Origin: Nonomuraea sp. NEAU-A123
GTDB taxonomy: Bacteria; Actinomycetota; Actinomycetes; Streptosporangiales; Streptosporangiaceae
Assembly: GCF_018603905.1 (NCBI RefSeq)
Contig: NZ_JAHFZZ010000009.1
Span: 186,001-250,000, forward strand
DNA: 64,000 nt
Reading direction: 5' to 3'
In this document: positions 16,594 to 24,967 of the stretch, in pieces
Numbering within the stretch: position 1 is the stretch's first letter
Layout: each line of letters begins with the position of its first letter
The notes under the pieces: model-generated
What the model was told of the DNA's origin: nothing
Seen by the model: the letters and a program-made list of their open reading frames with translations, nothing else
Databases searched by the model: none
Made by a program: the position numbers and the translations under genes

Positions 16594-18009
16594 TCAGACC
16601 TCGATCAGCTCCACCCCCATGAGGTCCGCCAGGGCACGCAGCTCAGCGGCCCGGTGGCCGATGCCGAGGGACCAGTGGTGGGAGATGCCGGTGGCGCTCC
16701 ACTCGTCCGTCCACTCGCCGGGATCGCGGCCGAAGTCGACGCGGGACGTCGTGTTGCCGATCTTGAGGTGCGGCCCGTCCACGGTCTCCCCCTCCGACAC
16801 GACGAAGCCGAACCGGCCGTCGCGCCGCTGGAGCAGCCCGAACGCCGTTACCGGCCCGTGCGCGACGTCGAACTCGACCGACACGCCCCACCCGCGCTTG
16901 CCGTGGAAGACGCCCAGGCCGCGCAGCAGCGGCTTGCGCGAGCTGATCGCCAGGTGCGCGGGCCCGTCGTGACCCATCTCGACATGACCGCGCAGGAAGT
17001 CGAGCGCCTGCAGCTCGGTGAACGAGCCGCCGCCGCCCAGCCGATCCATGATCAGCATCGCCAGCGAGGTCCGCAGCTCGTACTCCCCCGCCGCCGGGAC
17101 GCCCCGCGCGGTGAGCAGCGACGAGCCGAGGATCATGCCCGCGCCGAGCCGTTCGTGGATCTCGCCGTCGAGCCCGCGGTGGTAGTAGGCCAGGCTGTCG
17201 AGCTCGAAGTCGGCCACCAACTGGTCCAGCCCGGCCGACACGCGCGCCGCCCACTCGAAGTCCTCGGGCACGACCGTGTCGGCCAGCTCGAACACCTCCC
17301 GCGCGAGCTCCATCCGCTCCTTGACCTGGGTGTCGGTGACCTTCTCCACCCGTACGCGCAGGTCGTCGAACTCCAGCACCTCCACGTGCCCGCCCAGGTT
17401 GACCGGCACCAGCGTGAGGTCGGTGGCGACGTCGAGCATGCCCGGGTACAGGTGGCCCATGAGCCCGTGCCGCCCGTCGCGCAGCGTGGCCCGCACGCCC
17501 GCCGCCTTCACCCACCGCTCGATCCGCGCCCAGGCCCGCTCGTCCTCCAGGTAGCCGGACACCGAACGGAACGGGATCCCGGCCCTGGTGAACGTGTTGG
17601 CCATCTCCGGCAGCGGGCACGCGCCGCAGTAGGCCAGCCACTGCCCGGTGTCGAAGGTCTCGTGGTCCATCGACTCCGACGGCTGCAGGTTGATCAGCAG
17701 CACCGGCGCGCCGCTGCGCTGCGCGATCGGGAGCAGCATGGTGGCGGTCATGTAGGTGGTGAGGAAGCCGACGATCAGGTCGCAGCCCGCCTCCCGCAGC
17801 CGTTCCGCGGCGGCCGCGCCCTGCTGGGCGTCGGAGATGAAGCCGACGTCGACCACTTCGCAGCCGAGTGTGCCCATGCGTTCGGAGACTCGCGCGGACG
17901 AACGCTCCAGCTGCGGCAGCAGGTCGGGGAACTGCGGCCAGTACGCGCCGAGCCCGCCCGCGACGAGCCCGACCCGGGTGGGACGGGCGGGGATCCGTTC
18001 GAGCGTCAT
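16594..18009 (-). CDS. L-arabinose/L-fucose isomerase-family protein in the rhamnose cluster
   Basis: A 471-aa protein. It begins with the Rossmann-like RVGLVAGGLGAYWPQFPDLL and continues with GCDLIVGFLTTYMTATMLLP and LINLQPSESMDHE, the pattern of the AraA/FucI-like superfamily. The C-terminus has the conserved HWSLGIGHRAAEL. It is the last gene of the minus-strand rhamnose operon, 76 bp after the aldolase. The rhamnose route is already complete without it, so it may act on another deoxy- or pentose sugar carried by the same importer. Its true substrate is uncertain. Confidence 0.75.
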   Translation of the reverse strand: MTLERIPARPTRVGLVAGGLGAYWPQFPDLLPQLERSSARVSERMGTLGCEVVDVGFISDAQQGAAAAERLREAGCDLIVGFLTTYMTATMLLPIAQRSGAPVLLINLQPSESMDHETFDTGQWLAYCGACPLPEMANTFTRAGIPFRSVSGYLEDERAWARIERWVKAAGVRATLRDGRHGLMGHLYPGMLDVATDLTLVPVNLGGHVEVLEFDDLRVRVEKVTDTQVKERMELAREVFELADTVVPEDFEWAARVSAGLDQLVADFELDSLAYYHRGLDGEIHERLGAGMILGSSLLTARGVPAAGEYELRTSLAMLIMDRLGGGGSFTELQALDFLRGHVEMGHDGPAHLAISSRKPLLRGLGVFHGKRGWGVSVEFDVAHGPVTAFGLLQRRDGRFGFVVSEGETVDGPHLKIGNTTSRVDFGRDPGEWTDEWSATGISHHWSLGIGHRAAELRALADLMGVELIEV

Positions 18010-18085
18010 GTCTTGATCTCCTCTTCGGTTGCGGGTGAGGTGTCCCGCCGTTGACGGCTGAAGCCTTGGGGGAGGGGTACGGGGG

Positions 18086-20128
18086 TCAGCGGAGGAAGGC
18101 GGCGGCCACTCCGGCGTCGACCGGGATGTGCAGCCCGGTGGTCAGCGACAGATCACCGCCGGTGAGCGCGAACACTGCCGCGGCCACGTGCTCCGGCAGC
18201 ACCTCATGCTTGAGCAGCGTGCGCTGGGCGTAGAACTCGCCCAAGCGCTCCTCCTCGACCCCGTAGACGGCCGCCCGGTTGGCGCCCCAGCCGGAGGCGA
18301 AGATCCCGGAGCCGCGTACGACGCCGTCGGGGTTGACGCCGTTGACCCGGATGCCGTGCGGGCCCAGTTCGGCCGCGAGCAGCCGTACCTGGTGGGCCTG
18401 GTCGGCCTTGGCCGCGCCGTAGGCGACGTTGTTCGGGCCGGCGAACACGGCGTTCTTGGAGGAGATGTAGACGAGGTCGCCGCCCATGTCCTGGCTCAGC
18501 AGGACCCGCGCGGCCTCCCTGGAGACCAGGAAGGAGCCGCGGGCCATCACGTCGTGCTGCAGGTTCCAGTCGTCGAGGGTGGTCTCCAGCAGCGAGCGCG
18601 ACAGGGACAGGCCCGCGTTGTTGACGACCAGGTCGAGGCCGCCGAAGGCGAGGACCGTCTGGCGTACCGCGTCGATGATCTGCTCCTCGGACGTCACGTC
18701 CACGCGTACGGCGATCGCGACGTCCTGCGACCGGTACGCGGCGCCGCCGAGCTCGGCGGCGACCTTGTCGGCGGCGGCCAGGTCGCGGTCGGCGACCACC
18801 ACGCACGCGCCCTCGGCGGCCAGGCGCCTGGCGGTGGCGGCGCCGATGCCGGAGCCGCCGCCGGTGACCAGCGCGATGCGCCCGGCCAGCGGCTTGGGCG
18901 CGGGCAGGCGGCGCAGCTTGGCCTCCTCCAGCTCCCAGTACTCGATGCGGAACTTCTCCGACTCCTCGATCGGCCGGTAGCTGGACAGCGCCTCGGCGCC
19001 GCGCATCACGTTGATCGCGTTGACGTAGAACTCACCGGCGACCCGGGCGGTCTGCTTGTCCTTGCCGAAGCTGAACATGCCGACCCCGGGCACCAGCACG
19101 ATCGCCGGGTCGGCGCCGCGCATCGGGGGCGAGTCGGGGGCCGCGTGGCGCTGGTAGTAGGCGGCGTAGTCCGCGCGGTACTGGGTGTGCAGCTCGCCGA
19201 GCCGGGTCAGGGCGTCCGCGAGCGGCGCGTCCGGCGGCAGGTCCAGGACGAGGGGTGCGACCTTGGTGCGCAGGAAGTGGTCCGGGCAGGAGGTGCCGAG
19301 CGCGGCGAGCCTGGGGTGCTCGGCGCGGGCCAGGAAGTCGAGCACCTCGGGCGAGTCGGTGTAGTGGCCGACCTGGCGGGCGTCGGTGCTCGCCAGGCCG
19401 CGGATCGCGGGGAAGAACTCGGCCGCGCGGCGGTGCCTGACCTCCTCGGGCAGGGGTTCGTGGACGACGGGGCCGAACGGGTCGGGGCGGCCGTGGTCGG
19501 CGATGTACTGCTCGGCGGTACGGATGATCTCCAGGGAGTTCGCCTGGCACTCGGCGCTGGTCTCGCCCCAGGCGGTGATGCCGTGGCCGCCGAGGATGCA
19601 GCCGATGGCCTGCGGGTTCGCGGCCTTGATGGCGGAGATGTCGAGGCCGAGCTGGAAGCCGGGGCGCCGCCACGGCACCCAGACGACCCGGTCGCCGAAG
19701 ATCCGCGCGGTCAGCTCGGGGCCGTCGGCGGCGGTGGCGATCGCGATGCCGGAGTCGGGGTGGAGGTGGTCGACGTGGGCGGAGTCGACCAGGGCGTGCA
19801 TGGCGGTGTCGATCGACGGCGCGGCGCCGCCCTTGCCGTGCAGGCAGAAGTCGAAGGCCGCCACCATCTCGTCCTCGCGCTCCTCGCCCGGGTAGACGCC
19901 GGCCAGCGCCCTGAACCGGTCCAGGCGCAGGACGGCCAGGCCGCCGGCGGTGAGTGTGCCCAGGTCGCCGCCGGAGCCCTTCACCCAGAGCAGTTCCACG
20001 TCCTGACCCGTCACCGGGTCGTTCTCGCTGCCCTTGGCGGAGGCGTTGCCGCCCGCGTAGTTGGTGTTGCGCGGATCGGAGCCGAGCGTGTGCGCTCTTT
20101 CGAGCAGTTCGTTCTTGGCGTTCGACAT
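18086..20128 (-). CDS. rhaEW: Bifunctional L-rhamnulose-1-phosphate aldolase / lactaldehyde dehydrogenase
   Basis: A 680-aa two-domain protein. Residues ~1-400 form a class II aldolase/adducin-like domain with SDPRNTNYAGGNASAKGSEN at the start and the metal-site DSAHVDHLHPDSGIA. Residues ~430-680 form a short-chain dehydrogenase with ALVTGGGSGIGAATARRLAA, VNNAGLSLS and the catalytic YGAAK. It cleaves rhamnulose-1-phosphate to DHAP and L-lactaldehyde and oxidises the aldehyde, as in B. subtilis RhaEW. It overlaps the isomerase stop by one base (TGATG). Confidence 0.92.
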   Translation of the reverse strand: MSNAKNELLERAHTLGSDPRNTNYAGGNASAKGSENDPVTGQDVELLWVKGSGGDLGTLTAGGLAVLRLDRFRALAGVYPGEEREDEMVAAFDFCLHGKGGAAPSIDTAMHALVDSAHVDHLHPDSGIAIATAADGPELTARIFGDRVVWVPWRRPGFQLGLDISAIKAANPQAIGCILGGHGITAWGETSAECQANSLEIIRTAEQYIADHGRPDPFGPVVHEPLPEEVRHRRAAEFFPAIRGLASTDARQVGHYTDSPEVLDFLARAEHPRLAALGTSCPDHFLRTKVAPLVLDLPPDAPLADALTRLGELHTQYRADYAAYYQRHAAPDSPPMRGADPAIVLVPGVGMFSFGKDKQTARVAGEFYVNAINVMRGAEALSSYRPIEESEKFRIEYWELEEAKLRRLPAPKPLAGRIALVTGGGSGIGAATARRLAAEGACVVVADRDLAAADKVAAELGGAAYRSQDVAIAVRVDVTSEEQIIDAVRQTVLAFGGLDLVVNNAGLSLSRSLLETTLDDWNLQHDVMARGSFLVSREAARVLLSQDMGGDLVYISSKNAVFAGPNNVAYGAAKADQAHQVRLLAAELGPHGIRVNGVNPDGVVRGSGIFASGWGANRAAVYGVEEERLGEFYAQRTLLKHEVLPEHVAAAVFALTGGDLSLTTGLHIPVDAGVAAAFLR

Positions 20129-21273
20129 CAGGCCCCCCAGCCTGCCTGGTTGCCGCCGACGCGGTCGGCGGCGATCTTCTCGAAGTATCCGGACTTGGCG
20201 TAGGCCGCCATCGGGTCGGGCGCGAGCCCCATCTCCTCCCGCAGCTCACCGAGCAGCGGGCGGACATCGGTGTTGTACGCGTCCATCAGGACGGCGTTGG
20301 CGCCCAGCACGTCGCCCTCCCGCTGGGTGACGGCCAGCGCGTCGCGGTCGACGAGCAGCGCCTTGGCGGTGGCCTCCTGCACGTTCATCACCGAGCGGAT
20401 CTGACCGGGGATCTTGGGCTCGATGTTGTGGCACTGGTCGAGCATGAAGGCCGTCTCGTTGGTGTACCCACCGCCGCCGATGACCTCGAACATGATGCGG
20501 AACAACTGGAACGGGTCGGCCGCGCCCACCATCAGGTCGTCGTCGGCGTAGAAGCGCGAGTTGAAGTCGAACCCGCCGAGTTTCCCCTCCCGCAGCAGGA
20601 ACGCCACGATGAACTCGATGTTGGTGCCGGGCGCGTGGTGCCCGGTGTCGACCACGACCTGCGCCTTCGGGCCGAGCTTGAGGCAGTGCGCGTAGGCGGT
20701 GCCCCAGTCCGGCAGGTCGGTCATGTAGAAGGCGGGCTCGAACAGCTTGTACTCCAGCAGGAACCGCTGCTCCTCGCCGAGCCGCTCGTAGACCGCGGCG
20801 AGCGCTTCGGCGAGCCGGTCCTGGCGGGCCCTGATGTCGTCCTGGCCCGGGTAGTTGGTGCCGTCGGAGAACCACAGCTTGAGCGTGTCCGATCCGGTCG
20901 CGTCCATGATGTCGACGCAGTCGAGCAGGTGCCGCAGCGCCTTGCGCCGCACCTCGGGATCGGGGTGGGTGACGCTGCCGAGCTTGTAGTCGTCGTCCTG
21001 GAACACGTTGGAGTTGATGGCCCCGATGGTCACGCCCTGCTCGGTCGCGTGCCGCGCGAGGTCCTCGTAGTCATCGACCTTGTCCCACGGGATGTGCAGC
21101 GCCACGGTCGGCGCGACGCCGGTGTAGCGGTGCACCTGCGCCGCGTCGGCCAGCTTCTCGTAAGGGTCGCGCGGTACGCCCTGCTGGGCGAACACCTTGA
21201 ACCGCGTGCCGGAATTGCCGTACGCCCAGGAGGGCGTCTCTATGCGCTGCTGCCGCAGCTGATCCTTGATCAT
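20128..21273 (-). CDS. rhaI: L-rhamnose isomerase (RhaI type)
   Basis: A 381-aa TIM-barrel isomerase of the Pseudomonas/actinobacterial RhaI type. Metal and catalytic segments visible include ALHIPWDKVDDYEDLARHA, GAINSNVFQDDDYKLGSVTH, LWFSDGTNYPGQDD, EYKLFEPAFYMTD, VVVDTGHHAPGTNIEF and GGFDFNSRFYADDD. It converts L-rhamnose to L-rhamnulose in the cytoplasm. It starts 12 bp after the mutarotase gene and is coupled to the downstream aldolase. Confidence 0.94.
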   Translation of the reverse strand: MIKDQLRQQRIETPSWAYGNSGTRFKVFAQQGVPRDPYEKLADAAQVHRYTGVAPTVALHIPWDKVDDYEDLARHATEQGVTIGAINSNVFQDDDYKLGSVTHPDPEVRRKALRHLLDCVDIMDATGSDTLKLWFSDGTNYPGQDDIRARQDRLAEALAAVYERLGEEQRFLLEYKLFEPAFYMTDLPDWGTAYAHCLKLGPKAQVVVDTGHHAPGTNIEFIVAFLLREGKLGGFDFNSRFYADDDLMVGAADPFQLFRIMFEVIGGGGYTNETAFMLDQCHNIEPKIPGQIRSVMNVQEATAKALLVDRDALAVTQREGDVLGANAVLMDAYNTDVRPLLGELREEMGLAPDPMAAYAKSGYFEKIAADRVGGNQAGWGA

Positions 21274-21285
21274 TTTTCCCCGATT

Positions 21286-21597
21286 TCAATCCAGATGGAA
21301 AACTTCGGCCAGCGTGAACAGCCCCTCGTCGGGCCGTCCGGCCTCGAAGAAGGGAGCCATCTCCGCCTGCCAGCGGCTGTTGACGTCGGTCTCGGCCATC
21401 GCCTGCTGAGCCGCCGCGAAGTCATCGGTCTCCAGGTAGCCCACCAGCAGCCCGTCATCACTCAGGAACAACGAGTAGTTACGCCACCCGGTCTTCGTCA
21501 GCGCATCGAGCATCTCGGGCCAGACGGCCCGATGCCGCTCCTTGTACTCCTCGAGCCGCTCAGGCCGCACCCGCAACACAAAACAAACCCGCTCCAC
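21286..21597 (-). CDS. rhaM: L-rhamnose mutarotase
   Basis: A 103-aa protein of normal RhaM length. It begins MERVCFVLRVRPERLEEYKE with HRAVWPEMLDAL, the conserved HxxVWPE segment holding the active-site His. The central NYSLFLSDDGLLVGYLETDD and the C-terminal WQAEMAPFF also match. It interconverts alpha and beta anomers of L-rhamnose. It is the first gene of the mutarotase-isomerase-aldolase transcript, preceded by a ~310-bp leader containing short tandem repeats. Confidence 0.95.
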   Translation of the reverse strand: MERVCFVLRVRPERLEEYKERHRAVWPEMLDALTKTGWRNYSLFLSDDGLLVGYLETDDFAAAQQAMAETDVNSRWQAEMAPFFEAGRPDEGLFTLAEVFHLD

Positions 21598-21629
21598 ACC
21601 AACCTCCTCTCAACTGACCCACCACCGCT

Positions 21630-21716
21630 CTCCTGGCACCTCTCCAAACGCCTAGGCGCCTCTCCAAACGCCTCTCCAGACACCTAGGCGCTTCTCCTGG
21701 CGCTTCTCCAGGCGCC
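21630..21716. repeat. Imperfect ~12-bp tandem repeats in the rhaM leader
   Basis: Several imperfect copies of GCCTCTCCAAAC are interleaved with two CCTAGG palindromes (in GCCTAGGCG and ACCTAGGCG) and degenerate GCTTCTCCTG units. They lie 33-120 bp upstream of rhaM, where its promoter or 5' leader should be. A regulatory role or simple minisatellite expansion are both possible. Confidence 0.6.
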
Positions 21717-21894
21717 GCGTCGGCGGGACGACGTGCGGCCGAGCCCGGCGCCCATGACGGCGCCGGACCTGGTTCACGGAACACGGCCAAGAACACGCAC
21801 GTCACGGCGCCCAACCACCTCCACCGGAGGAGCATGCCCCTGGACAGGGACCAGCCCCGGTCGGCGGTTGGGGCCCACTTGGCCGTGCCGTAAA

Positions 21895-21913
21895 ACAAAA
21901 GCGTCTTTAATAA
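21895..21913. promoter_or_regulatory. Weaker match to the rhamnose operator-like sequence
   Basis: ACAAAAGCGTCTTTAATAA resembles ACAAACGTTTTAATAG, found upstream of the importer ATPase gene, with small insertions. It overlaps the 3' end of the binding-protein gene, about 300 bp before rhaM. It could let the same LacI regulator control the second transcript. Weak by eye only. Confidence 0.3.
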
Positions 21914-22977
21914 TCGAACTGGTCGATGTTCGCCGCGTCGAACGTGAACGGCGGACCCAGGATCACCTCGCCCTGCTTGCCGATCGTGCGCTCGCCCAGC
22001 TTGCCCGCCTTGAACGTCTCCCCCTCAGCCCCCGTGATCTGCCCCGACACCAGCGCCGCGGCGGCGTAGGAGGCCAGGTAGCCGAGGTCCTTCGGGTTCC
22101 ACAGCGCGAACTTCGCCACGGTCTTGTCCTTGACGAACTGCCGCATCTGGTTCGGCGTGCCGAGCCCGGTGAGCACGACCTTGCCCTTGTACTTGGAGCC
22201 GGAGATGTACCGGGCCGCCGCCGAGATGCCGACCGTGGTCGGGGAGATGATCCCCTTCAGGTTGGGATAGGCCTGCATCAGGCCCTGCGTCTGGGTGAAC
22301 GACTTCTGGTCGTCGTCGTCGCCGTAGGCCACCTTGACGAGCTTCATGTCCTTGTATTCGGGCTTGCCCAGCTCGTCCTTCATGAACTTGATCCAGGTGT
22401 TCTGGTTCGTGGCGTTCGCGGTGGCCGACAGGATGGCGATGTCGCCCTTGTTGCCGATCATCCCGGCCAGCAGCTTGACCTGACTGCGGCCGACCTCCTC
22501 CGAGCTGGCCTGGTTGATGAACAGGTCGCGGCACTCCGGCGCGGCGTCCGAGTCATACGCGACGATCTTGATGCCCTTGGCGCGGGCCTGCTGGAGCGGC
22601 CCGCAGACGGCGTTGGCGTCGTTGGCGGCGATGAGGATCGCGTCGTGGCCCTGCTGGGTGAGAGTGTTGATGTAGGAGATCTGCGACGAGGCCGACGCGT
22701 CGGACGGGCCGACCTCCTTGGCCTCGCCCTGGTACTCCTTGGCCGCCTCGATGCCCGCGTTGTCGACGATCGTCTCGTAGGGGTTGTTGATCGCCTTGGG
22801 CAGGAAGGCGAGCTTCAGCCCCTGCTTGATCGGGGCGTTCGGGTCGGCCTTGGCGGCCGACGAGGAGGCGGGCGCCGGCGCGGGCGCCGAGGTCACGCTG
22901 GACTTGGTCGTGCCGCTGCAAGCCGCTACGCCAAGAGCTAGGAGTGCGGTCACAGCGGTCAGGCGCATCGGGGTCAT
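21907..22977 (-). CDS. rhaS: Rhamnose ABC transporter substrate-binding lipoprotein
   Basis: A 356-aa binding protein of the ribose/rhamnose CUT2 class. The start at 22977 is fixed by AAAGGA five bases upstream, which lies inside the end of the permease gene (ATGA overlap). The signal peptide ends in lipobox VAAC (Cys20), followed by a Ser/Ala/Pro linker. Core motifs: INNPYETIVDNAGIEAAKEY, ILIAANDANAVCGPLQQARA and KIVAYDSDAAPECRDLFINQ. It would deliver L-rhamnose to the two permeases. Last gene of the importer transcript. Confidence 0.92.
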   Translation of the reverse strand: MTPMRLTAVTALLALGVAACSGTTKSSVTSAPAPAPASSSAAKADPNAPIKQGLKLAFLPKAINNPYETIVDNAGIEAAKEYQGEAKEVGPSDASASSQISYINTLTQQGHDAILIAANDANAVCGPLQQARAKGIKIVAYDSDAAPECRDLFINQASSEEVGRSQVKLLAGMIGNKGDIAILSATANATNQNTWIKFMKDELGKPEYKDMKLVKVAYGDDDDQKSFTQTQGLMQAYPNLKGIISPTTVGISAAARYISGSKYKGKVVLTGLGTPNQMRQFVKDKTVAKFALWNPKDLGYLASYAAAALVSGQITGAEGETFKAGKLGERTIGKQGEVILGPPFTFDAANIDQFDY

Positions 22978-23930
22978 GGGGATCCTTTCAGAGCTGGCCT
23001 GACGAGCGAGACGAGACGGGGCGTGAGCACCGAGACGATGAGGAGCAGCCCGGTGACGATCGACTGGATCTCGGTCGAGACGTCGCCGAGCATGAGCAGG
23101 TTGCGCAGCAGCCCGATGAGCAGCACGCCGGCTATGACGCCACCGAGCGTGCCCTTGCCGCCGTCGAAGTCGACGCCGCCGAGGAGCACGGCGGCGATGA
23201 CGGCGAGTTCGATGCCCACGCCGTTGTCGGCGCGGGCGGATCCGTACCTGAGGGTGAAGACGACGCCGGCGAAGCCGGCGACGGTGCCGGAGATCACGAA
23301 GAGCAGCAGTTTGACGCGCTTGACGCGGATCCCGGCGAAGAACGCGGCCTGCTCCTGCGCGCCGATCGCGTACAACGCCCGGCCGAAGCCGGTGGCGTGC
23401 AGGACCACGCCGACGATGGCGGCCAGCAGGACGAACAGGGCTATCGGGTACGGGATGGGCGTCCCCGGCACGTCGTTCAGGGCGAGGGCGGCGTAGTCCG
23501 GCGGGAACTGGGCGATCGCCCGGTCCCCGAGCACGACGTAGGCGAGGCCGCGATAGAGGGCGAGCGTGCCGATCGTCACGGCCAGAGACGGCAGCCCGAG
23601 CCGGGTCACCAGCAACCCGTTGACCAGCCCGCACACGGCCCCGGTCAGCACGGCGAGCGGGATGATCGTCTCGATGGCCATGCCGGCGTCCCAGAGCGAG
23701 CCGACCAGCGCGCTCGACAGCCCGAGCACGGAGGCGACCGACAGGTCCACCTCGGCGGCCACGACCAGCATGGTCATGGCCAGCGCGATGAGCGCGATCT
23801 CGCCCAGGTCGCCGAGCGCGAACGACAGGTTGTCGACGGTCGCGAAGCTCGGCGAGGTGAGCGAACCCGCGGCGAACACGGCGATCAGCAGCGCGCCGAC
23901 CAGCACGTCCCAGCGCAAGACCCTAGCCAT
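22974..23930 (-). CDS. rhaQ: Rhamnose ABC transporter permease
   Basis: A 318-aa CUT2-family permease with eight to ten hydrophobic segments. Diagnostic stretches: ALAMTMLVVAAEVDLSVASV in the centre of the first half and AVLLGGVDFDGGKGTLGGVI near residue 245, which correspond to the conserved DLSVGS and GG...GGxGT motifs of ribose-type permeases. It overlaps the other permease by 8 bp and the binding protein by 4 bp, so all four importer genes are coupled. Confidence 0.92.
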   Translation of the reverse strand: MARVLRWDVLVGALLIAVFAAGSLTSPSFATVDNLSFALGDLGEIALIALAMTMLVVAAEVDLSVASVLGLSSALVGSLWDAGMAIETIIPLAVLTGAVCGLVNGLLVTRLGLPSLAVTIGTLALYRGLAYVVLGDRAIAQFPPDYAALALNDVPGTPIPYPIALFVLLAAIVGVVLHATGFGRALYAIGAQEQAAFFAGIRVKRVKLLLFVISGTVAGFAGVVFTLRYGSARADNGVGIELAVIAAVLLGGVDFDGGKGTLGGVIAGVLLIGLLRNLLMLGDVSTEIQSIVTGLLLIVSVLTPRLVSLVRPALKGSP

Positions 23931-24954
23931 GACGGCTCCTGTTCCTGAGCAGACGGGCCAGTCTGAGGGCGAGCACCCGGTCGACGCTGATGGCCAGCAG
24001 GAGCAGCGCCCCGGTGATGGCCTGCTGCCAGAACGGGTTGACCCGGAGCACGACCAGCGCGCTGCCGATCGTGGTGAGCAGCAGCGCGCCGAGCGCCGCG
24101 CCGTACACGCTGCCGACGCCGCCGGTGATCGCGACGCCGCCGACCACGACCGCGCTGACCACGAGCAGTTCCCAGCCGTGCGCGGAGTCGGCGATGACCG
24201 TCCCGAACCTGGCCAGCCAGAGCACCCCCGCCAGCCCCGCGAGGCAGCCGCTGACCAGGTAGGCGACCAGGATCCGCCGCCTGACGGGCACGCCGGCCAG
24301 GCGGGCGGCCTCCGGGCTGGAGCCGATGGCGTAGAACTCCCGGCCGCTCGGGTACGACCGCAGGTAGTAGCCGATCGCCACCATGATCACCAGGGTGATG
24401 AGCGGCAGGTACGGCACCCCGAGCACGGAGCCGTTGCCCAGCGACAGCAGCCCCGGCGGCAGGTTGACCGCGTTGATCTGCCGGCCGTGGGCGATGTAGT
24501 GGTCGACGCCCTGGATCACGTACAGCGTGCCGAGCGTCACCACCAGGGCGGGCACCCGGCAGAAGCTGACCAGCAGCCCGTTGAGCAGCCCGCAGGCCGC
24601 GCCGATCGCCACGCCGAGCAGGACGCCCGGCACGATGCCCCAGCCGCCGGCCAGCAGGTCGCCGGTCACGAAGGCGACCAGGCCGACCACGGAGCCCACG
24701 GACAGGTCGAGGTTGCGGGTGATCACCACCAGGGACTGGCCGACGGCCAGCAGCGCGAGGATGGCGGTGTTGAGCAGGATGTCCTCGATGCCCTGCCCGG
24801 ACAGGAAGTTGCCGTTGACGCTGGCCGTGACGCCGACGAGCGCGGCCAGCGCGATGACCAGGCTCAGCTCGCGGGCGCGGAACACCAGGTCGACGAGCCC
24901 TCGGGCGCTGCGCGCCGACGTCGTCTGCTCAGGCGGAGCGGTGGCGGTGGTCAC
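23923..24954 (-). CDS. rhaP: Rhamnose ABC transporter permease
   Basis: A 343-aa CUT2-family permease. It shows AVGQSLVVITRNLDLSVGSV and VVVGGVAITGGVGSVYGAAL, the same pair of motifs as its partner. The basic C-terminus (RLARLLRNRSRHG) is cytoplasmic. It follows the ATPase gene after 13 bp and overlaps the second permease gene. It forms the heterodimeric channel for rhamnose. Confidence 0.92.
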   Translation of the reverse strand: MTTATAPPEQTTSARSARGLVDLVFRARELSLVIALAALVGVTASVNGNFLSGQGIEDILLNTAILALLAVGQSLVVITRNLDLSVGSVVGLVAFVTGDLLAGGWGIVPGVLLGVAIGAACGLLNGLLVSFCRVPALVVTLGTLYVIQGVDHYIAHGRQINAVNLPPGLLSLGNGSVLGVPYLPLITLVIMVAIGYYLRSYPSGREFYAIGSSPEAARLAGVPVRRRILVAYLVSGCLAGLAGVLWLARFGTVIADSAHGWELLVVSAVVVGGVAITGGVGSVYGAALGALLLTTIGSALVVLRVNPFWQQAITGALLLLAISVDRVLALRLARLLRNRSRHG

Positions 24955-24967
24955 GCGACTCTCCCCG

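Noticed and set aside
18128..20203. Very long open frames opposite rhaEW and many other genes (for example 18128-20203 +, 16654-18054 +, 24527-26581 +, 54530-57061 +, 60103-61509 -)
   Set aside because: They are antisense or shifted shadows of clear genes in high-GC DNA, with Arg/Gly/Pro-rich, motif-free translations.
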